A DNA stretch of 38,030 nt, from positions 1-38,030 of the forward strand of contig MCGO01000295.1 in NCBI GenBank assembly GCA_002104985.1. The letters are read 5' to 3'. Every line of letters starts with the position of its first letter. The first letter of the stretch is position 1. Source of the DNA: Rhizoclosmatium globosum. Taxonomy: Eukaryota; Chytridiomycota; Chytridiomycetes; Chytridiales; Chytriomycetaceae. A program made the translations under genes and the position numbers. Shown here in pieces: positions 1-15,271 of the stretch. The notes beneath the pieces are model-generated. The model ran no database searches and was not told the origin of the DNA. It saw nothing but the letters and a program-made list of their open reading frames with translations.

Positions 1-150
1 GCTGCAGTCAACTTAAACAGCGCACGGGAAAGCATGAGGAAGAAGGGGCGACAAAGCTGGGCATGCAGCATACTGGTATCTTGTTCAACTCAGACGTCCC
101 GACATGGAAACTGCATCGTAAACTGTTTGTTGAGAACATTGCTCGACCAA

Positions 151-163
151 CATCAGGAAAAAA
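151..163 (+). repeat. Left terminal inverted repeat of the P450 insertion
   Basis: CATCAGGAAAAAA, matching the reverse complement of the right end apart from one extra G and one extra A there. The flanking bases on the left are ...CCAA. Confidence 0.55.
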
Positions 164-1435
164 TAAAAGGACATATATGTCATTCATCTCCCTTTATATG
201 CCTTGTGATGTCCCGAATTTTCGAAGGTGGCGTTGTGACAGCCCCCCTGATTACCAGCCATTTCAAATGTCACGAATGCCTTGGAAAGGCTTCTGAATAC
301 AATTCGCAATCTCCAAATAAATACAACACGCGGAGAATCATTTGTTGCTTCAGGAACTAATTAGTGATGTATCCCTGCTCTTTGGAAGTGCTTCGAGATA
401 AGCTCCAAAATTCAGGTATTATATTGCCAATTCAGTTTGTAAATGACATAAAATTGTGTGTATTTGATTGAATTTATTCAATAATCGCGAAAGAAACAGT
501 ACACAATTACGTTGGTGCAGAGAACTAATCGCGAAGTCTAACTTAACTCTTTCGTAGCTATATCCTAATTTGAGGGGCACTCTTCGAGTCGTTGTCGTTT
601 ACATCGTCTTTTGCATCGTCGCGCATTGTTGCTGCGTCTGCTAAGCTCTCGTAATATTTTTTAGTTGTTATCGTCAGACACACAGTCAGATACGTAGACA
701 CTCTCCTTTGTATGGGCTTGTAGCAGTTGTGTACTCACGACAGCGAAACAAGGAAGTTAGCACGCAATAAAGCTTAAATAGTAAGATACATACGAGATTT
801 AACGATGTTTTAACGTTTACGTTGTGTTTGACAGAGTTTTTTTTGGAAGTGGAGTTGTGAGCCACCGACATGTATTTCTACTTGCCACTTACAACAAATG
901 AATCATTCTGACATTTGTTTTTGTTTACGTGACTGATAGAGAAAAACGAAAAAGAAAACGTATATAAACAGTCTGTGATCACGTTCACTACGTTAAAATA
1001 TACTAATTTGTGTTCATTCTGTTCCCTTTCAAAATAGAATCAATAACAAGAAAATTCACATTGCATGGGGATTTATCTTCAAAATTTGATCGTTTGACTT
1101 TCATTTGATGCAATTTCTTGTAATATTCAGATCAAAGTCAATGATTAATGGTTGTTTGTATCAATTGTTTATTTACATAGCAATCACTCAAATTTAATTT
1201 AAAGCTGTTTGAGCTGTGTTTTAAATAGATTGTTCAAATTCGGAAAGGGTTCTTGTGCCTACTATAATGAGTTGCAATGCCCCAAAGTGATTTGGAATTG
1301 GCATAGGCATTTGACGACTATTCGCTGTATGTGACACGGCTTTCGAATGTGGCAAATACGTTTTTTATGACTAAACATGTATCGAAATGCTTGTCCAATC
1401 AGTCGAACCCTCGAAAGGACCTTCTGATGAAAAGG

Positions 1436-1450
1436 TTTTTTTCCCTGATG
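1436..1450 (-). repeat. Right terminal inverted repeat of the P450 insertion
   Basis: Read on the minus strand it is CATCAGGGAAAAAAA. The plus strand continues AAGG into the P450 helix D codons. A second partial copy (CTTCTGATGAAAAGG) lies just inside it at 1421-1435. Confidence 0.5.
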
Positions 1451-2586
1451 AAGGTTCCTCAAGAGTTTGATCCCAAAATTCAATGAGTACATGGATGCAC
1501 TGATTCCGCCTTGGATGAGCTTGCAGCAAGTTCAAAGCCGATCCTTGCGAATGAATTGACGGGGTACATCAGTCGAGATAACATATTGGATATTGTATTC
1601 AGCGATAACAATTATTCTGCAATTCAGTACGTCATGGATACTGCTGCAAGTGTCGATAATGTTGTACCAAAGCGTGATGAACTGATTGATGCTGTCAGCG
1701 GCTTCATGGACGCCACGCAGTATTTTATGATGCTTCCATCCTTTGTCTTCAATTACGTGACTCGGAATGAAACTAAACGCAATGAAGGGAAGGTCAAGGT
1801 TTTAGCCGCACTTGTGAAGGAAAAGATGTTGGCCAAACAAGAACAACTAAATGCAACCAATGATTCAACAAGTCAAACCATGGACTTTGCCACTGCATTA
1901 CTACAAGATCCATCTCCCGATATGACATTCGAACGTGCCACTTCTGTTGTGCAAGAAGCAATTATTGGGGGACAAGACACATCCAAGAATACTCTCGCTT
2001 TCTTGATTTACGAACTCGCTCGCAACCCATCTGTCACGGATACCGTTTATCAAGAAGTCATTGATATTGTCGGCCCTCACAATCCAGTCACTGAATACGA
2101 CATTCCACAATTGAAAATGGTGGAGGCTGTTATTTTCGAAACTAGTCGTTATTACAACGTGATTACGGCTGGTACTCGTTGCCTTACTCAAGATCTGGAG
2201 TTGCCTGAATCGGGTTATGTTCTCCGTAAAGGAAGCAACGTGTTTGTCACTTTTTGCGATAACCATATGAGTGAAAAAGAATGGGAGAATGCGAACAAGT
2301 TTGATCCCACGCGGTTTTTGGCATCAGACAAGGAGGGAGGACCGTTGGGACATGGATGGGGATTTTCGCCATTTGGTTATGGAGTCCGCAAGTGTCCTGG
2401 AGAAGCATTAGCGCTCTTGCAAATGAAGGTGTTTGTTGCTAGTCTTTGCAGGAGATATAAATTCCATTTGGCCATGACGGGACCGCTTCAGATTCATGAG
2501 TCGATAAATCGTCAGTGTATGAATCTACCAGTCATTTTTGAAAGACGTTAAATGCCGAATCATTGCTTTATAATCAAATCCATATA

Positions 2587-2592
2587 AATAAA
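2587..2592 (+). terminator. AATAAA poly(A) signal of the P450 gene
   Basis: AATAAA lies 36 bp after the P450 stop and only 33 bp before the AROM start codon. The P450 3' end and the AROM promoter must therefore overlap. Confidence 0.5.
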
Positions 2593-2624
2593 ATAACAAG
2601 TTTATCTTTATTCAAGAGATAGTG

Positions 2625-7851
<5,227 letters not shown>

Positions 7852-7853
7852 AC

Positions 7854-7859
7854 AATAAA
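7854..7859 (+). terminator. AATAAA poly(A) signal of AROM
   Basis: AATAAA begins two bases after the AROM stop codon. The facing THI6 gene has its own signal (minus-strand AATAAA) at 7895-7900, so the two transcripts probably overlap tail to tail. Confidence 0.6.
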
Positions 7860-7894
7860 TATTGGGAATTCAGATCTTTTGAAAGAGACAACAG

Positions 7895-7900
7895 TTTATT
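7895..7900 (-). terminator. AATAAA poly(A) signal of the THI6-like gene
   Basis: The plus strand reads TTTATT, which is AATAAA on the minus strand, about 125 bp beyond the THI6 stop. It is the nearest good signal, placing the end of that transcript near the AROM 3' end. Confidence 0.45.
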
Positions 7901-8023
7901 GCAATCCTCTCGCGCGCATTATCGCGATCGAGTATTTGACGGTTTTATCTCAGCCATTGTTCATATCAGCACCCGTTTGCATAGCCGAAAGAGGGCAAAA
8001 AGAAAATAAAGCATATTATACCA

Positions 8024-9657
8024 CTAGGCTGTAAGAGACTTAACATAAAGTCTGGCACGATCACGGATGGTTGCAGAATCCAAACGATAAATACTGTCAA
8101 ACAAAGCGGTGCGGAAACTGGCAGGCCCAAGAACGACATTGTCACCAGAAGCATTCTTCAAATCCACTGCCATTTCTGCTGCGATACCCATTGCAACTAC
8201 TCCAGATGCAGCAGCAATCAAGTAGTCGCCCTCAGCAGCTCCCGCAAAGCACCCAATTAATGCAGTCGCAGAACACCCAGTTCCAGTCAAAAGACCAAGA
8301 TGAGAGTTTCCATTTTCACAACACAAGACAGTTTCCCCATCCGAAATGTAATCTTTGACGCCCGTAATACAGACAACAGTACCGTATTGTTTCGCGACTT
8401 GTCTTGCAACAGTGGCAGGGTCGTTCAACTCTCCGACACTGTCAGCTCCACGACTTGAGGCTTCAAGTGTTCCGTACAGATATCCAATTTCACCCGCATT
8501 TCCCTTGATGATGGCGATTTTATGAGCGGCAAGTAATTCTGCAACAGCGTTGCGGCGGAATGTTGTGAATCCACAACCAATAGGATCCAATATAATCGGA
8601 GTGTTCCTCTCATTTGCCTTTGTCGCGGCTTTATGGAAGCTTGCGATTCTGAAAGTATCGAGGGTTCCTTGATATTGAAGGCGTATTAGTTGGTTTCGTT
8701 GGTCACTAGAAATTTGCTTCACCCATGTTCAAAATAAGTGCATCAATATGCTGACCGACTTCGTGCACTTCTTCAACTGAATGCGCCATAATAGGAGATC
8801 CACCGATATGCAAAATAATGTTCGCAGTCATCTCTTGTACAATCGCGTTCGTAATGGAATGGACAAAAGGCTTCTTTATACGCACTCTCTCCAATGCTGC
8901 CACAACTCTGAAAACAGATGGTAAGGAATAACGATAAATCTCAATCTTCCAACCTCTCGATAAGTTCATCTTTCGCTGTGTGGGTGTTCAACAGTCCATC
9001 AAGCTTTCCCTTCAAAGAAGCTGTAACTTCTTCAGTGTTGGAATGCTTCATAATCGCGGAAACGACAGCGACTCCTGAAAGACGAAAGCCCCCAGACTCC
9101 CTCTCAACGTCCTGCAACATTCCAGCAACGTTATCAGCGTTGATCCCACCAATAGTAACGATTGGAATCTTGGTATTGACAGCACGAACAGCAGCAACAA
9201 CCTGACCAACGCCAGAAGGACCCAAGTAGATTGCATTATCTTTGGTTGTAGTGGGAAACACCACACCTGGAGCGATGTAGTCTGCCCCGCCTTCAACAGC
9301 CTGAAGCGCTTGCTCAACAGTCTTGGTAGTGATACCAATAATCTTTCCTGGCCCTAACAACTTGCGAGCATCCGCCAATGGAATGTCCTCCTGCCCAATG
9401 TGCACACCTTCAGCCCCACACGCAAGAGCAATATCGATACGATCGTTGATGATAAAGGGAACATTGAATTCCTTGCATACAGCGTGGATCTCCCGGGCTC
9501 GTGCCAGAAAGTCCTTCGCAATCAGCTTCTTTTCGCGGAGTTGAACAATCGTAGCCCCGCCCTGGATCGCCTCTCGCACGGACTGGGCCAGCGTTTTACC
9601 CTCAGGTAACACAGAGCTGTCTGTCACCAAGTACAGCGATACGTCGACGTTTGGCAT
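8024..9657 (-). CDS. THI6: Bifunctional thiamine-phosphate synthase / hydroxyethylthiazole kinase
   Basis: ThiE joins HMP-PP and thiazole phosphate to make thiamine phosphate; ThiM phosphorylates hydroxyethylthiazole. Three exons (9657-8954, 8907-8723, 8667-8024) give about 510 residues, close to yeast Thi6. Residues 1-235 are ThiE: QLREKK, NDRIDIALACGAEGVHIGQE, YIAPGVVFPTTTK, TIGGIN. Residues about 236-510 are ThiM: VHSITNAIVQEMTAN, GGSPIMA, LDPIGCG, GNAGEIGY, and GTGCSATALIG with the catalytic cysteine. The ThiE-then-ThiM order is the fungal arrangement. Intron 1 (46 nt, GTTGGA donor) falls exactly at the domain junction; intron 2 has an ACTAATAC branch site. The gene is head to head with the MHS transporter (32 bp apart) and tail to tail with AROM. 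I saw no TPP riboswitch, but I could not fold the introns. Confidence 0.96.
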
Positions 9658-9689
9658 CGGTGATTTTCGGAAACAAGTGAGAAGAAGAA
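9658..9689. promoter_or_regulatory. 32-bp spacer between divergent THI6 and MHS transporter start codons
   Basis: Only 32 bp separate the two ATGs, and both start codons are supported by conserved N-terminal sequence downstream. The transcription start of each gene must lie here or inside the other gene's coding sequence. No TATA box is visible. Confidence 0.5.
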
Positions 9690-11372
9690 ATGCGTGGCTT
9701 GTCCTTCTCCCCCAAACTTGTCACCAATTGGAAAAAAGCAAAACCCAACATGGTTCTCTCGCTTCCCTACATCATCGCTGCTACTTGCGCTGGTACCTTG
9801 ATTGAATGGTAAGATCTTGTTGTGAATGAATGATGCTTTGGGTTGGATGTTACTGCCCACCAAATCAATATGGGATCTTGGCAGATCTGGATCTAACCAT
9901 GTCTGCTTCCATAGGTATGACTTTTATGTCTACCTCTTCCTTCAATCCACTGTTGCTGCCCAGTTTTACAATGGTTCGTAGCTTGCATCTTTGACATCCC
10001 AAGATCCGTTCTTATCTTCAAACACTTACTAACATGTTTGTTTAAACAGGTACTGAGTCTGCAACCACCATCATTTGGCTTGCCACTTACGCGATTGGAT
10101 TCATTGTCCGTCCCATTGGAGCTTTGCTGTTTGGTTACCTTGGCGACATTTACGGACGCAAGGTCACTTTCATGGCTTCCTTGCTCATGATGGGATTAGC
10201 CACAACTCTTTGTGGATGCTTGCCAACTAAGGATCAAATTGGATCTGCTGCTGGTATCATCTTGATCATCCTTAGAATCTTGCAAGGATTGGCTATTGGA
10301 GGCGAGTATGGAGCTGCTGTTGCGTACATTGCCGAGCATGCGCCTGCCAATAAGAAGGGAGCGTATACTTGTGTCTTGCAGGTTATGGCGACTGTGAGTC
10401 TAATCTTGTCCCCTAATAACTCCGATAAAGTTCACTAATTTTATCATTCACCAGTTCGGTCTCTCCTTGGCTTTGGCGTCTTGCCTCATTTTCCGTGCCG
10501 TCTTGTCTGCAGGCGATTGGAGCACGTTTGGATGGAGATTCCCATTCCTCCTCTCCTTCCTCCTGATTGCTATATCCTTGTACGCTCGTTCCAAGCTCTT
10601 GGAATCTCCAGTGTTCGCTCAAGCTAAGGAAGACGGCGAAATCGCTCCATCGCGCTTCACGAAGTCTGCGTTCAAGCCAGCCAACATCTGGACAATTCTT
10701 GTTGCCATCATTGGTACCTGTATGGGTCAAGGTGTTCTCGCCCAGGTTTCTCAAGCTTATCCACTCACGTTTATTACTGGTTTGGGAGTTCCATTGGTTC
10801 CAGCTTACACGATCCTCCTTGTCCCATGTCTCCTCGCGTGCCCCTTCTTTGCCCTCTTTGGTTACTTGTCCGACAAGTACGGTCGCAAGATCTTCTTGGT
10901 TACTGGAGTTACTCTCGCTGCGATTTTGACGTACCCGTGCTACCTTGGTATCTATTCTTTCCGTCCATTTGAGAACAACAAGCCATCCTCTCCATACCGT
11001 GACGCTTACAGCCCTGCCGGTATGTCTTTCTGCATCTGGATTCTCGTGATGTGTGCCGCTATTTCTTATGGTCCACTTGCTGCGTACTTGTCTGAACTCT
11101 TCCCAACCAACATTCGTTTCACTGGAACTGCCGCTTGTTACCACATTGGTGTTGGAGCTCTTGGTGGTATTACTGGTGTGATTGCTGTTTCCGTTACTTC
11201 TGCTACTGGTAACATCTACGGTGGATTGTTCTACCCAATTGCTGTTTGTTCTGTCTGCGCCGTCTTTGGATTTGTCTTCTTGCCAGAGACCAATGGTCGC
11301 AATTTGAATACCATGGAAGATTCCAAGATCCAAGCTGAAAATTCCGCCATTCCCCTGAAGTTGGCTGCCTAA
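9690..11372 (+). CDS. MHS-family (metabolite:H+ symporter) MFS transporter
   Basis: Proton-coupled MFS carrier related to bacterial ProP, KgtP and ShiA; the substrate cannot be read from sequence. Four exons: 9690-9808, 9916-9977, 10050-10393, 10455-11372; about 480 residues with 12 hydrophobic segments. Seen: EWYDFYVYLF after TM1 (family EWYDF motif), motif A GYLGDIYGRKVTF between TM2 and TM3, RILQGLAIGGEYGAA, and the second-half repeat GYLSDKYGRK. Exon 2 is uncertain. Homology expects AAQFYNGTES across the second junction, but that needs one more C near 9960 with a donor at 9974. The model kept here uses the donor at 9978 and stays open. The start could also be a second in-frame ATG at 9750. 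MHS carriers are mainly bacterial, which suggests old transfer. The Thi6 neighbour shares its promoter, but no functional link is shown. Confidence 0.88.
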
Positions 11373-11602
11373 GTGAATGACATGTTCACTTAAATTGTTT
11401 CCCCTCTTCAAATTGGCTCCTTCATGTTTCCAATTTCGTTCATTTCTGTTTAGCAAGCGGGTGCCCCATTTTTTGACGTTGTTTCTCTTCTTTTCCTTCT
11501 CATTTACTCCTCGTTTCTTTTCTTCCTTCTCCCCAACGTCAGGCTGAGATCATACCGTTAATACCCGAACATGGTAATGCATGCGAGGGGATTGCTTTTT
11601 AT

Positions 11603-11608
11603 AATAAA
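11603..11608 (+). terminator. AATAAA poly(A) signal of the MHS transporter
   Basis: AATAAA about 230 bp after the transporter stop, in the 265-bp gap between convergent genes. The minus strand of the same spot reads TATAAA, which may serve Spt8. Confidence 0.4.
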
Positions 11609-11637
11609 ATCGATTATCAATCAACTGTCAGTGGTTT

Positions 11638-13669
11638 CTAATTGTTTGACTTGACACTGTACAACAAACACAGATTGTTTGAATTTCCATCCCACCCACG
11701 ATTACCGGAGACACTAATGAAATACTTGGAGCTCCAATCCAGGGCTGTCAAATAGATGACGTTCATTAATTGACAATAAACACGGAAGACTAATTCACTC
11801 ACCCAAAGCAGAAATGGTACCACCATGGTGTCCAGAAATGATAGAAAATGGAACAAGTGGCTGCAAAGGATCAAACTCATTAAGTGCTCCAGATGGTGCA
11901 GCGCCAGCACTGCCATTATCGGCCATGGTTGTGTCCGATGCAGGTACTGTATAATTAAGATCCCAAAGTCGAATGTTATCATAAGAAGCGCTACACGAAT
12001 TTTGCGTTAAAACAGAGAAATGGAAGACATGAGTAATATTTCTCTACCAAGCAACATGTCGACTATTAGGCATGCACTGCACAGCTGTGACAGGCCCTGA
12101 ATCGCGTGGCAGCCGGAAATTCTGGATTATTCTGCCTTCTGCGTAGTCCCACTCGTCCACTAAAATTCAACCATAAGGTCAAACGAGCAAGTTAAAAATC
12201 CAAAACAATACCCGATCCATTTCTTCGCCCGATGTATACACGTTTACCATCAGCGCTCCAACAAGCCTAAGACAACAAAAAAAAATTAATTTAAAAAGTG
12301 AAATCGAATTTTAGATGGAAAGGCCAATACCGATATTCCCCATGGTGGAACTCCATTTTCACATCCAACAAACTTGACGATCCCAGCAGGATCTCGATGA
12401 TCGACAACACTACCCTTGCCGTCAAAACTGAGAACAAAGGCAATGTCCTCTACGCCTCCGTTTCCAGAATAATAGGGTTCTTCGGCATACCCACCGTCCG
12501 GCTTGAACTTAATAGCCGTGATGTGTGTGTTGAGTGGCGCGAATTCACGTACAATCGCGCCAGTCTCCAGATCCCATCGCTGAGTTTTGTGTGTAAGAGA
12601 AACACCCTTTTTTCGAGTAACTTACAATATATTTACGATCCCAAGAGCCGCTCATGACGCTTCTTTCGTCTCCTGCTAATGTCAAAACCGATACGGGTTT
12701 GTCGTGGCGTCTGAGAACGTGTTGACACTGTATAGTGAGGATATGTCAGTTACTGTCCAGCATTGTTAATATAGGCCTCTTCCACTTACAACACCTTCAT
12801 CGTGTCTCACTGTATAGAGGTTGATATTTCCGCTCTGAAATGTGAGAATCAGATACAGTATATACCATACCATGAGGCTACAAAACGGCTTAATACCTCA
12901 CATCCAGCGAGAAGAAAATGAGCTTCTGATTGCACAGCCATGCAATAAATCTGAGAAATTTTGGCAGGCGACGGGATTGTTGCCGTAGCCTCTGGAGTCA
13001 GTCCCGTAATTGACGGTTGAGCATCTGATGTTCACATTGGTTACCGCGAATATGGCTCAAAACGAGCTATCTTGCAACATACCCAGTGGAACTTCCTCAA
13101 CTTCCCAAGCTGAGACCATTGTTCCCGCCTAATGCACAACCAGGCAAACGCGTTTAAAATCAACTCCAAAAAGGAATCAGCGAAATTACATTTTGAATAG
13201 AGTCTACTAGACCGTGTCTTTGTGCAGCCGTCAAATTATGGTCTCCATTAATCGACCGCATAAAGTCGTATTTACGAATATATCCGTCTTCACCGCCCGT
13301 GAACATCCATTTCTGATGGTTATAGTATGAGTCTATTTTGGTTATAGTGATATAGCGGTCCTGACCATGTTCTTTGTGGTAGCAACGCAGTGAATCGGGC
13401 ATGGATGGAGTGCCAAGGTCTGCCAAACTATGTGAGACCTTCTTTGAGTAGGTACAATTAGGTATTTACTGAGGGTATTATTTCGTAGTAAGCTGCCTTT
13501 GAAGCTTCCACTCTGACTGTGCAAAGAGTCAGTTGGGAACCACACACATTTCGCAATACTCACGCTGTTCCCCAATAGGAGCATTAGGCTTCTGCGGCCC
13601 TGAATCGCCCATATCCACAATCTCCTCTTCCTCCTCGTCCATCAACATGGCATCAGAAGTCCCTTGCAT
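11638..13669 (-). CDS. SPT8: SAGA complex subunit Spt8 (WD40 protein)
   Basis: Nuclear WD40-propeller subunit of the SAGA coactivator that contacts TBP in yeast. Thirteen exons: 13669-13564, 13504-13470, 13419-13366, 13312-13190, 13128-13083, 13024-12897, 12834-12790, 12727-12626, 12579-12331, 12266-12212, 12159-12048, 11990-11803, 11744-11638. They sum to 449 codons in one frame. The N terminus is acidic (LMDEEEEEIVDMGD). Spt8 signatures seen: FTGGEDGYIRKYDF, LTAAQRHGLVDS, INLYTVRHDEG, SVMSGSWDR, and the C-terminal ISVSGNRGWDG. It is shorter than yeast Spt8 (about 600), mainly in the N-terminal acidic region. The start is the ATG at 13669; a second in-frame ATG follows 7 codons later. It is divergent from the UDP-xylose synthase, with 27 bp between the ATGs. 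Confidence 0.93.
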
Positions 13670-13696
13670 CCCTTCAGCTGTTTTCTTGTTCAAAAA
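13670..13696. promoter_or_regulatory. 27-bp spacer between divergent SPT8 and UXS start codons
   Basis: Only 27 bp lie between the chosen ATGs. If either gene used a farther upstream start, the coding sequences would overlap. Core promoter elements must lie within the opposing 5' coding regions. No TATA-like element is seen. Confidence 0.45.
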
Positions 13697-15193
13697 ATGA
13701 GTCCCAGTCCCAAAAAGGTCAAGACCCAACACGAAGACAAGAAGTACAGCAAGCCGATCGTGACTCACGTCGCCACGGATGACATTGCTCTTTCGACTCT
13801 GCGTGAATTGTACCTTGGCAAGTACGCTGTGCGTCCAAAGGAGGATCGTGACGGGTTTGTGACGTATGCGCCAAAGGTGCGTGGGTGGTGATCGGCGGCC
13901 GTCGCTTTTACTGAATTGAATTCGTGGCGTAGACAAACTTTCCACCTGTCAAGAAGTTGCATGTGAAGGATCAGAAGCGTGTGCTTGTGACTGGAGGTGC
14001 TGGTTTTGTGGGATCCCACTTGGTCGACAGACTCATGATCATGGGTCACTTTGTTATTGTCGCAGATAACTTCTTTACCGGCTTCAAGCGCAATGTGCAG
14101 CACTGGATTGGTCACCCCAACTTTGAGTTGATCCGTCACGATGTTGTTGGTGAGGTTTTGTCGATTTGTACAAGTCCCTGCGACAACATAACCACTCAAA
14201 CCTATTCTCTCACTATTGCTAGACCCTCTTATGGTCGAAGTGGATCAGATCTACCACTTGGCGTGCCCAGCCTCCCCTCCACACTACCAACACAACCCTG
14301 TCAAGACCATTAAGACTTCCATGATGGGAACCATCAACATGTTGGGATTGGCAAAGAGAACTAAGGCTAGAATTCTTCTCGCGTCTACCTCTGGTATGTT
14401 TGGTCTTTTTTCGTACTTCCGATTATACGATGAGAACCTTTTGACAATCGAGACCAAGTTCACTAAAAACGCGAAACTATTCACCAGAAATCTACGGAGA
14501 CCCAGAGGAGCACCCACAGAAGGAGACTTACTGGGGTCATGTCAACCCAGTTGAGTTTTTTTTGGGATTTTTTAGTTTTATTTACTTAGGTCTAATATTA
14601 ATTTTAGATCGGTATCCGTGCCTGTTACGATGAAGGAAAGCGTATTGCTGAAACTTTGGCGTACGAGTACCAAAGAAAGGACAAGGTTGAAGTTCGTGTT
14701 GTGAGAATTTTCAACAGTTGAGTGCATTATTTTTATTTTCCTATCTTTCTATTATCTTAATTCCCAATATTCTTTAGCCTTTGGTCCACGTATGAACCCA
14801 GAAGACGGACGTGTCGTTTCCAACTTCATCGTCCAGGCTCTCAAGGGTGAACAGTTGACTGTGTACGGAGGAGGAAAGCAGACTCGTTCGTTCCAATACG
14901 TGCACGACTTGATTGACGGAATGATCAAGCTCATGAACTCTGAGTACAGCCAGCCAGTAAACGTTGGAAACCCTGAGGAGTACACTATTGGTCAATTTGC
15001 TGAGGCGATTCGTGACTTGGTGAACCCCAAGGCGACTATTGCAGACTTGCCAATGCCAAAGGATGACCCACAGAGACGTAAGCCAGACATTACTCGAGCC
15101 AAGACCGAGATTGGATGGGAGCCTAGGTTCTCTGTGATGCAGGGAGTTGAGGAGACTGTTGAGTACTTCAAGAGCATTGTTGACATTCTTTAA
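13697..15193 (+). CDS. UXS1: UDP-glucuronate decarboxylase (UDP-xylose synthase)
   Basis: Decarboxylates UDP-glucuronate to UDP-xylose with internally recycled NAD+, supplying xylose for glycans. Six exons: 13697-13876, 13933-14149, 14223-14393, 14488-14549, 14608-14716, 14778-15193; 384 residues. Short-chain dehydrogenase features: Rossmann [14 protein letters not shown] near residue 77, the [12 protein letters not shown] binding loop, [26 protein letters not shown], catalytic ACYDEGKR (YxxxK), [19 protein letters not shown] and [19 protein letters not shown]. No signal peptide or membrane anchor is present, so it is probably a cytosolic form, unlike animal Golgi UXS1. The first 75 residues are a lysine-rich extension. 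The stop is 78 bp before the ubiquilin ATG. Confidence 0.96.
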
Positions 15194-15271
15194 TTTGTGA
15201 TTGGGTGTGAAGGGTGGTTGTGGTATTTGAATTCATTCGTGGGAAAAGAAATCAAGGGAGCAATAGAAACC

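Larger units (their letters stand above)
151..1450. mobile_element. Non-autonomous DNA transposon-like insertion with terminal inverted repeats
   Basis: This 1.3-kb AT-rich segment sits inside the P450 coding sequence. It starts CATCAGGAAAAAA and ends with the reverse complement of CATCAGGGAAAAAAA, so its ends are inverted repeats. The dinucleotide AA flanks it on both sides (149-150 and 1451-1452) and could be a 2-bp target duplication. Removing the segment and one AA restores the P450 frame. No transposase was recognised; the longest open stretches are short and lack known motifs. A 12-bp palindrome (GACATATATGTC) lies just inside the left end. Alternatives are an unusual non-GT-AG intron with pairing ends, or a chance resemblance of the ends. 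The AA duplication is weak evidence because it is only two bases. Confidence 0.55.
3..2551 (+). pseudogene. Cytochrome P450, 5'-truncated by the window edge, interrupted by an insertion and one frameshift
   Basis: Haem-thiolate monooxygenase; substrate unknown. The left piece (about 3-150) encodes the B'-C region, with the helix C pattern WKLHRK. Coding resumes at 1451 with helix D (RFLKSLIPKFNEYMDALIPP) and runs to the stop at 2551. Seen in the right part: I-helix GGQDTS, K-helix ETSR, FDPTRF, and the haem loop FGYGVRKCPGEA with its cysteine ligand. Between the pieces lie 1,300 bp with no coding continuity and no GT-AG boundary that would rejoin the frame. Removing 151-1450 plus one AA copy rejoins the reading frame exactly (ENIARP then RFLKSL). 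Near 1510 the frame slips by one base: IPP and LDELAAS are in different frames, as if one T of a TTT run were missing. The C terminus looks intact, so disruption is recent or partly a sequencing artefact. AROM starts 73 bp downstream. I am sure of the family and less sure that the gene is dead. Confidence 0.7.

Noticed and set aside
1303..1484. Open plus-strand frame inside the P450 insertion (DDYSLYVTRLSNVANTFF region)
   Set aside because: At first it looked like a missing P450 exon, but helix C joins directly to helix D without it, so it belongs to the inserted segment. No transposase motif was recognised.
10413..11456. 347-codon minus-strand ORF opposite the MHS transporter
   Set aside because: It is fully antisense to a conserved transporter exon, and its product is Asn/Arg/Glu-rich with no motif. 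It is a shadow caused by the codon bias of the plus-strand gene.
13765..14199. 144-codon minus-strand ORF
   Set aside because: Antisense to UDP-xylose synthase exons 1-2 and crosses their intron; a shadow ORF.
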